From the NCBI GenBank assembly GCA_002423555.1, contig DIWQ01000060.1, positions 1-6,698 on the forward strand: DNA of 6,698 nucleotides, given 5' to 3'. The stretch comes from Patescibacteria group bacterium UBA6102 (GTDB taxonomy: Bacteria > Patescibacteriota > Minisyncoccia > Minisyncoccales > UBA5738). Below the pieces are notes generated by a model, which did no database searches, was not told the origin of the DNA, and worked only from the letters and a program-made list of their open reading frames with translations. The number at the start of each line of letters is the position of its first letter. Within the stretch, counting starts at the first letter, position 1. This document shows, piece by piece, positions 3,055 through 6,698 of this stretch. The position numbers were made by a program, and so were the translations under genes.

Positions 3055-5418
3055 CTAATCCTTGACACAGCGGACCGAGAAGCCGGTGGCCCGATTATTC
3101 GAGTTCGCGGGATTCACCGCGGACGAGTAGAAGTACAAGTACGCCGCATTCGTCCCGCTGGGACTGCCCGACCAGTAGTGGCCGAGACTGCCCCGATTGT
3201 AAAGCGAGGCGCTGGCGCGAGTGCGGTTGCCGGCTAGCGGCAGTTTCAGCGTTGAATTAAACGCGCCGACGCTGGTCTGCGGCGAAAAATAACCCGCCAC
3301 CGTCACCCATTCCGCCGATGTCGGCACATGCCAGCCGGCCGGACACGGATTGTTTGATCCGCCGCCGGCGCCCGCCCAAAGCGTGGCCTCGTTCGGGCTT
3401 TGCGGCACGCGCCAATCATAGGGTGAAGTATCCTCCGTGATGAAATTGGCATGACCGGGAATGTCGCTGTCGGCGTTGACGGCGGTGGTGCCGCTGTTTT
3501 CAATTTGATGCCCGTCCGTCGGCCGGCCCCACTGGTAGTAATAGCCATAGGAATTGACATCGCTGGCGGAAGTGGCCACTTGCGTGGCGCCCAGGTTGCG
3601 ATCCAGCCAGCACTTGCCGTCCGGGCCAAGAACCGTCCCGTAGGTCAATCCGCCCGCGCCCTGAATGGTGTATGAACCGCAGGCCGCTTCCGCGATCTGG
3701 AGCTTGCCCGACACCGCCGCGGCGTTGGTATTGCCAGCGATTTGGCTCAAATCATTATAGTTGTCCGCCACCGTGGAACCATCCCCCGCAATTTTAAATT
3801 TCGCCCCCGAAAGATCGGTCGTCCCAATTCCCACATTGCCAGCGTTGGTGACGACGAAGTTGTCGGCGGCGGCGGAGTCTTGCACGCGCAGGGCAAAGGA
3901 GGTGTTTAACTGATCCGCGCCTTGCAGGTAGGTGTTGTGGGCGACAATGCCGTTGCCCACGAAGTTGTGGGTGCCCTCCACCTCAATGTCATAGACCTGC
4001 TCGGCGGGCAATTTCTCAATCTTGGCAATGCGCTCCCAAACCGCCCGCCCGGAATTTTCGTCGGCAGTCGCAATTTCCATCCCTTCGCAAATATCGGCCA
4101 CCTTCGTCCACCGCCCGCCATCATCGCTTGACAGCGAAGACTGCTTGCCGCACAATAAGGGCAGTGACGCTACCTCGGCTTTTGCCGGGGCTTTTTCTTT
4201 TTTCATCTCACCCTTGACAAGCGGCGTCTCATTAAGATACATTGAAAGCGTTGATGTTGCCCCGTCAAAAGCGGGGTTTTTCGTTGCTTGCCCATCATCA
4301 CCTCTTGACACGCAATTTTGGGCCTGATATGATGAACCCATAATACAGCGGGCGGAGCCGATCGTAGGATCCTGCCCTTTTTTGTTACTTGCGCCATTTT
4401 CCTTGTCCTTCCCGAAATACTCAAAGCCCGATCTCAGATTATCAAGATTGCTAAACCGATGCCCCATTAAAGTTTTAAGTTCTCTGGCCGTTCTTTCGGC
4501 ATTGCCAAAAAGCCAAACCCTTTGTTTGTTAACTTCGCAATGAGCGATCAGGCGGTAAAAATCGCCATCGCCAGTGAAAAACACGGCGCGATCGTATTCG
4601 CCAAAATAGAGCATTGCTTCAAAAGTCAAATCAACATCAACATTGGCTTTTTTTGTTATTTTGCCACTTTCGCCGGTAAATGTTTTAACAGGTTTGATCA
4701 CTAACTCATAACCCCATTGACGCAACAAATTGTAGAATGCCTGTTGTCTAGCGTTGGCAACATCTTCGCCGGCATAATAAATTATTCTTGAAGCGCCAAA
4801 TCTGTTTTTTAAATAAGAATAAAGTTTTTTGAAATCCATTCTCCATCCGGATTGGCGGCAACCGTAAATAATGTTTGACGCGTCAATGAAAGCATAGGTT
4901 CGCGCGGTTTTTGGTTCCCGGGCCAGATAGGGATGGTTGGCGGTGGTGCGGATGGTTTTGCCGGTGGCGGTGGTGAGTTTGTAAATCTCTTTGACGCCCA
5001 TATCCATCAGCGCGTTGACGCGCGACACCGTCAGCCGGCCGGTGTTTTCGTCCAAAGTCAAAATTTCGTCGCCCGCCTGAATGTCTTTAATTTCCACATC
5101 CTCGTATTCGTATTCATCTTTGGAATTTGGATCTTGGGATTTGGACTTTCTGCGCCGGCGGCGCAATTTGGTGTCGCCGGTGACGCACTGCCCCACGACA
5201 TGGAGGGCGCCGGCGGGGCTGGTCGTGCCGATGCCCACACTGCCGGCAACGGTGAGGTTTTGGGTGAGTTCGTTGTTCTCGCCGTTGACGATTTTTCCCG
5301 CGTCCAGATCATAATAGATGTTGGCGCCGTAAGCCAAAAGCCCGGTAATCAGAACCGGCAATATCGCGAATGCCAAGGCGGTGATTTTGTTTTTAGTTGG
5401 CGGGATAAATTTTTTCAT
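3055..5418 (-). CDS. DGR target: intein-containing secreted protein with a variable FISUMP (C-type-lectin-like) domain
   Basis: The 787-aa frame starts at ATG 5418 and ends at TAG 3055-3057. Residues 11-31 are a hydrophobic signal or membrane anchor after a basic start (MKKF). One VGIGTTSP repeat lies near residue 61. An intein occupies 78-495, and removing it would leave a 369-aa protein. A second VGIGTT lies near 529. The FISUMP domain runs from about 575 to the end, with GKCWLDRNLGAT, YYYQWGR, NPCPAGWHVPTSAEW and the terminal GFSVRCVKD. FISUMP domains adopt the formylglycine-generating/C-type-lectin fold used by many DGR targets. Residues 727-787 are the variable repeat. The product is probably exported and binds a ligand on another cell, virus or surface; the ligand is unknown. 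No clear Shine-Dalgarno site precedes the ATG. Confidence 0.92.
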   Translation of the reverse strand: MKKFIPPTKNKITALAFAILPVLITGLLAYGANIYYDLDAGKIVNGENNELTQNLTVAGSVGIGTTSPAGALHVVGQCVTGDTKLRRRRRKSKSQDPNSKDEYEYEDVEIKDIQAGDEILTLDENTGRLTVSRVNALMDMGVKEIYKLTTATGKTIRTTANHPYLAREPKTARTYAFIDASNIIYGCRQSGWRMDFKKLYSYLKNRFGASRIIYYAGEDVANARQQAFYNLLRQWGYELVIKPVKTFTGESGKITKKANVDVDLTFEAMLYFGEYDRAVFFTGDGDFYRLIAHCEVNKQRVWLFGNAERTARELKTLMGHRFSNLDNLRSGFEYFGKDKENGASNKKGQDPTIGSARCIMGSSYQAQNCVSRGDDGQATKNPAFDGATSTLSMYLNETPLVKGEMKKEKAPAKAEVASLPLLCGKQSSLSSDDGGRWTKVADICEGMEIATADENSGRAVWERIAKIEKLPAEQVYDIEVEGTHNFVGNGIVAHNTYLQGADQLNTSFALRVQDSAAADNFVVTNAGNVGIGTTDLSGAKFKIAGDGSTVADNYNDLSQIAGNTNAAAVSGKLQIAEAACGSYTIQGAGGLTYGTVLGPDGKCWLDRNLGATQVATSASDVNSYGYYYQWGRPTDGHQIENSGTTAVNADSDIPGHANFITEDTSPYDWRVPQSPNEATLWAGAGGGSNNPCPAGWHVPTSAEWVTVAGYFSPQTSVGAFNSTLKLPLAGNRTRASASLYNRGSLGHYWSGSPSGTNAAYLYFYSSAVNPANSNNRATGFSVRCVKD
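3058..3696 (-). other. FISUMP domain (Fibrobacter succinogenes major paralogous domain, C-type-lectin-like fold)
   Basis: This covers residues about 575-787 of the target protein. Conserved FISUMP landmarks are the start GTVLGPDGKCWLDRNLG, the central YYYQWGR, then DWRVP, CPAGWHVPTSAEW, a GNR turn, HYWSGSPSGTNA and the terminal GFSVRCVKD. Cys603, Cys692 and Cys784 are candidates for disulfide bonds after export. The hypervariable positions cluster after the GNR turn, where lectin-fold DGR targets expose ligand-binding side chains. Confidence 0.85.
3059..3240 (-). repeat. DGR variable repeat (VR)
   Basis: This is the last 182 bp of the target gene coding sequence. Compared with TR, nine residues differ: N192 to T733, N199 to Y740, N204 to L745, N206 to H747, N219 to Y760, N221 to Y762, N223 to Y764, T232 to S773 and N237 to T778 (TR residue first, then target residue). 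The last 27 bp before the end of homology are identical to TR and contain no substitution. This fits the conserved initiation-of-mutagenic-homing end of a DGR. Homology stops one base short of the target stop codon. Confidence 0.95.
4128..4156 (+). promoter_or_regulatory. Promoter-like element 1, antisense within the intein
   Basis: A perfect TTGACA -35 box (4128-4133) is followed after 17 bp by CACAAT (4151-4156), a weak -10 with 4 of 6 consensus bases. A hairpin with a T-run starts 17 bp later. It points right, against the target gene. Alone it would be weak evidence; it counts because the same layout occurs three times. Confidence 0.3.
4173..4203 (+). terminator. Intrinsic terminator-like hairpin 1
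   Basis: A 7-bp stem (4173-4179 with 4184-4190, one G-T pair) with a TTTT loop is followed by CTTTTTCTTTTTT. On the plus strand this is a textbook intrinsic terminator. The same bases encode the Lys/Ala-rich KKEKAPAKAE part of the intein on the minus strand. Confidence 0.5.
4214..4243 (+). promoter_or_regulatory. Promoter-like element 2, antisense within the intein
   Basis: TTGACA (4214-4219) is followed after 18 bp by TACATT (4238-4243), 4 of 6 bases of the -10 consensus. A second hairpin with a T-run starts 17 bp later. Confidence 0.35.
4260..4281 (+). terminator. Intrinsic terminator-like hairpin 2
   Basis: CCCCG (4260-4264) pairs with CGGGG (4272-4276) around a 7-base loop and is followed by TTTTT. 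It works as a terminator only on the plus strand; the minus strand has no T-run after it. Confidence 0.5.
4305..4333 (+). promoter_or_regulatory. Strong sigma70-type promoter, antisense within the intein
   Basis: TTGACA (4305-4310), a 17-bp spacer and TATGAT (4328-4333) form a near-consensus promoter, with an extended -10 TG at 4325-4326. Transcription would start near 4340 and meet the third hairpin at 4350-4383, giving an RNA of about 45 nt. It faces against the target gene. Confidence 0.5.
4350..4383 (+). terminator. Intrinsic terminator-like hairpin 3
   Basis: GGGC (4350-4353) pairs with GCCC (4374-4377), and GGA with TCC continues the stem after a one-base bulge. Six T follow (4378-4383). 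The stem is less regular than the other two hairpins. Confidence 0.4.
4429..4899 (-). other. NYN/PIN-like (LabA-type) nuclease domain inside the intein
   Basis: This covers residues about 174-330. It starts with YAFIDASNIIYG (Asp179, Asn182), a hydrophobic strand ending in an acidic residue and an Asn, as in NYN/LabA proteins. Downstream come NVDVDLTFEAML (Asp261, Asp263) and FFTGDGDFYRLI (Asp284, Asp286), the other expected acidic metal-binding residues of the PIN-like fold, and then a VWLFG strand. NYN proteins are mostly RNA-directed nucleases. The DNA here is more AT-rich than the extein parts, which suggests separate acquisition. Its target is unknown, and whether it cuts DNA for intein homing is open. 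Confidence 0.8.
5119..5149 (-). repeat. CCAAAT-type short repeat within the intein coding sequence
   Basis: On the minus strand this reads as degenerate CCAAAT / CCAAG / CCAAAT units and encodes KSKSQDPNSKD between the arginine-rich stretch and the acidic EYEYED stretch of the intein. The same kind of unit makes up the intergenic inverted repeat at 5468-5501 and 5883-5916. It seems to have entered the gene without breaking the frame. Confidence 0.45.
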
Positions 5419-5448
5419 TCGGACTTAGGGTTTGGTTTGGTATTTGGA

Positions 5449-5478
5449 TATATGAGTCTTTGCAAACCCAAATGTCAA
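5449..5478 (-). promoter_or_regulatory. Candidate promoter of the target gene
   Basis: On the minus strand TTGACA (5473-5478) is followed after 18 bp by CATATA (5449-5454), a weak -10. The -35 box lies within the left arm of the inverted repeat, so the repeat may supply it. The start codon of the target gene (5418) would be about 25 nt from the transcript start. Confidence 0.3.
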
Positions 5479-5501
5479 AATCCAAATGTCAAATCAAATC
5501 C
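5468..5501. repeat. Left arm of a 34-bp inverted repeat around the S23-type gene
   Basis: The segment is the reverse complement of 5883-5916 at 33 of 34 positions (mismatch at 5489/5895). It consists of CCAAAT(G)TC units. It lies in the 111-bp gap between the S23-type gene and the target gene. Confidence 0.85.
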
Positions 5502-5529
5502 CAATTTCAAAATTAAAATATCTCTCGTT

Positions 5530-5898
5530 TCATTTTCGCAAAATTGCGGAAAAGATCAGCACTAATTGGTGCGCCTCCCGCCAAAATTCCCGGCATTCAT
5601 TCTTTTTATCCGGCGTTGCTTTTGCCATCATTCGCAACCAATGAGTCGTTTCTTTCGCCTCTTTTTTGCAAATCCCGATTTTATGGCGAAAATCTTTTTT
5701 TGATTCGGCACAATCGGCTTCCATATAATTCGCACCCACGCTTGTTGAAGAACACACCAATTGGCTAATCAACGGAAAAATAATTGCATCTTTTGGCAAA
5801 GTTTTTGCAAAACCAATTATGCTTTCGCCAAAAACAGCAGTCCTTTCCTCCAAATTGTATTTATTTTTGTCATTTGGATTTTGGATTTGATTTGTCAT
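5530..5898 (-). CDS. S23/IVP-family four-helix-bundle protein
   Basis: The frame encodes 122 aa from ATG 5898 to TGA 5530-5532. The family signature is clear: VCSSTSVGANYMEADCAESKKDF with a conserved Ser-x-Ser-x-Gly-Ala-Asn core (residues 51-57), then KEAKETTHWLRM (79-90), and a C-terminal helix LVLIFSAILRK. Members were first seen inside intervening sequences of 23S rRNA genes and are common as free genes; their function is unknown. The fold is related to the DGR accessory protein Avd, but this one lacks the LPIYK start of the Avd domain next door. The first dozen codons lie in or near the inverted repeat, so the repeat supplies the start codon; no other Met occurs before residue 59. It lies 32 bp after the fibre gene. 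A link to the DGR is possible but unproven. Confidence 0.88.
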   Translation of the reverse strand: MTNQIQNPNDKNKYNLEERTAVFGESIIGFAKTLPKDAIIFPLISQLVCSSTSVGANYMEADCAESKKDFRHKIGICKKEAKETTHWLRMMAKATPDKKNECREFWREAHQLVLIFSAILRK

Positions 5899-5916
5899 TT
5901 GGATTTTGACATTTGG
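5883..5916. repeat. Right arm of the 34-bp inverted repeat, covering the S23-type start codon
   Basis: It pairs with 5468-5501 at 33 of 34 positions. The start codon of the S23-type gene (5896-5898) lies within it. In a transcript the two arms would form a long stem that encloses the whole gene. Confidence 0.85.
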
Positions 5917-5930
5917 ATTTTTGCATTGGA

Positions 5931-6698
5931 TTAATTCACCCGGTCGTAGGCCGCCAAAAATATCTGGTAGATTTGTATCGTGCCGCCGGAGCCGTCGGCG
6001 ACGCTCACGTCCAGCCGCCAGTCATCGGTGTCATCCGGCACGGTGATTGCGTCGGTGGTGTAGACTTCCCCTTTTTCCAAGTTGCTTGACGCCGACGCGG
6101 GTACGGTGAATGTCGCGGTTGTCTCACTGTCGGTGGTGTTGTAGACCCGCCAGGTGGTCTGAATGCTCACGGTGTCGGCATAGCGGATGACGAATTTGTG
6201 CACGCGCGTGGTGCCCGTCATCGGCGCGGGAAACGGATAATCTTCCAGCTCCCGCGACACGGCGATGTAGCCCGTTGACGCGGTGCGCGCGGGCATATCA
6301 AACCCGAAGATCGGCGCCATCCCGCGCATAATTTCTTCTCCCGAAGCCCCAATCGCCGCGCCGCCGTCCGTCAAGATCACATCGCCGGGACCCAGCCGCA
6401 CCACTCCCGCCGCGCCGCCCGCGGGATTCAAAACGATTTCGTCGCCCGCGCCCGTGGCCAGAGTCAAAGTGCCGTCCGCGGCAATCTGGAAATAATTGGT
6501 CGCGCCGTCCCCCAAGGTGAATCCCCCGGCGGCGCCAAACTGCAACAGCAATTGCCCCGCGGAATTTAACGTGATCGCCCCGGAACCGGTGGTCGTCAAG
6601 CCCATCGGCCCGCCGGCCACCGTCAACGTCATGCCGCCGGTCGCCGGCCCGGTGATGGTGCGCGCAGTAGTGCCCGAAAATGTCAAATTACCGCCCAG
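5931..6698 (-). CDS. C-terminal part of a large beta-rich fibre or surface protein (5' end outside window)
   Basis: The frame is open from the right edge (reading LGGNLTFSGTT) to TAA at 5931-5933, 255 visible residues. The TTG at 6686 is not taken as the start because homologous-looking repeat sequence continues past it. The first 110 residues consist of short Gly/Thr/Ala-rich beta repeats (LTLTVAGG, ITLNSAGQLLL, FQIAADGTLTLA), as in tail-fibre and adhesin stalks. The last 130 residues, after FGFDMPARTASTGYIAVSRE, look like a compact beta-sandwich with no Cys. No VR-like sequence is seen at its end. The function is unknown; surface attachment is inference. It is GC-rich like the other extein-type genes here and ends 32 bp before the S23-type gene. 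Confidence 0.8.
   Translation of the reverse strand: MGGNLTFSGTTARTITGPATGGMTLTVAGGPMGLTTTGSGAITLNSAGQLLLQFGAAGGFTLGDGATNYFQIAADGTLTLATGAGDEIVLNPAGGAAGVVRLGPGDVILTDGGAAIGASGEEIMRGMAPIFGFDMPARTASTGYIAVSRELEDYPFPAPMTGTTRVHKFVIRYADTVSIQTTWRVYNTTDSETTATFTVPASASSNLEKGEVYTTDAITVPDDTDDWRLDVSVADGSGGTIQIYQIFLAAYDRVN

Larger units (their letters stand above)
1140..3240 (-). mobile_element. Diversity-generating retroelement core (VR, Avd, TR, RT)
   Basis: In transcription order the core parts are VR at the end of the target gene, an Avd-like domain, TR and the reverse transcriptase. All essential DGR parts are present, intact and on one strand. Only one VR matching this TR occurs in the window. The left-hand gene is cut before its 3' end, so a second target there cannot be excluded. 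Confidence 0.93.
3934..5187 (-). mobile_element. Complete class-1 intein with a Hint splicing domain
   Basis: The intein spans residues 78-495 (418 aa). It starts with Cys78 (CVTGDTKL). Block B has TGKTIRTTANHPYL with the Thr159-x-x-His162 motif. The C-terminal block reads VYDIEVEGTHNFVGNGIVAHN, cut here to key residues: penultimate His494, terminal Asn495 and the first extein residue Thr496. All splicing residues are therefore in place, and activity is likely. No LAGLIDADG or HNH endonuclease motif is seen between the halves; a NYN domain lies there instead. The left-hand gene has an intein start in the same sequence context, after LHV and Gly-Gln. This marks the VGIGTTSP-LHV repeat as the insertion site of this family. 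Confidence 0.9.

Noticed and set aside
3015..3068. Upstream GTG start for the Avd-RT frame
   Set aside because: It would overlap the target gene end and add 18 residues without Avd similarity. The ATG at 3014 places the start right at the Avd helix.
4933..5565. Long plus-strand open frame antisense to the start of the target gene
   Set aside because: It overlaps the signal, intein start and repeat region on the opposite strand, ends in low-complexity repeat sequence and shows no recognisable domain. The minus-strand gene explains the bases.
5530..5898. The S23-type gene as the true Avd of the DGR
   Set aside because: The family signature is that of S23/IVP proteins, and a better Avd match is already fused to the RT. 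It might still assist the DGR, but the sequence does not show it.

Overview
The window is a stretch of five minus-strand genes built around a diversity-generating retroelement (DGR). All genes are read from right to left. The organism is probably a Candidate Phyla Radiation (Patescibacteria) bacterium or an element living in one. This is inference from the mix of VGIGTTSP-type surface proteins, a FISUMP (Fibrobacter succinogenes major paralogous domain) C-type-lectin target, a short S23-type four-helix-bundle gene, weak Shine-Dalgarno sites and CCAAAT-type intergenic repeats. The standard genetic code fits: TAA, TAG and TGA all act as stops.

Layout in order of transcription: (1) 6698-5931, the C-terminal part of a large beta-rich, fibre-like protein that enters from the right edge. 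(2) 5898-5530, an S23/IVP-family four-helix-bundle protein enclosed by a 34-bp inverted repeat with one mismatch. (3) 5418-3055, a secreted or membrane-anchored protein with a VGIGTTSP motif, a complete class-1 intein carrying a NYN nuclease domain where a homing endonuclease is usual, and a C-terminal FISUMP domain. The last 182 bp of this gene are the DGR variable repeat (VR). (4) 3014-1140, one continuous reading frame that encodes an Avd-like four-helix bundle, then the template repeat (TR) read in frame, then the DGR reverse transcriptase. (5) 950-1, a second secreted VGIGTTSP protein, interrupted at the matching site by the start of another intein, which runs off the left edge.

The DGR call rests on direct comparison. 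TR (2332-2513) and VR (3059-3240) align without gaps over 182 bp with 11 mismatches. Ten of these are at positions where the TR coding strand has adenine (six A to T, four A to C). The eleventh is a synonymous G to C. The result is nine amino-acid differences in the lectin-like domain, eight of them replacing Asn.

Three features go beyond a standard DGR. TR is itself protein coding and joins Avd to the reverse transcriptase in one open frame. The diversified protein also carries an intein with a NYN domain, so display of the variable domain may depend on protein splicing. Inside the intein gene, on the opposite strand, lie three regularly spaced units (4128-4383). Each has a TTGACA box and, 45 or 46 bp later, a GC-rich hairpin followed by a T-run. 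The only long stretches without a gene are 951-1139 (two palindromes) and 5419-5529 (CCAAAT repeats and a candidate promoter).
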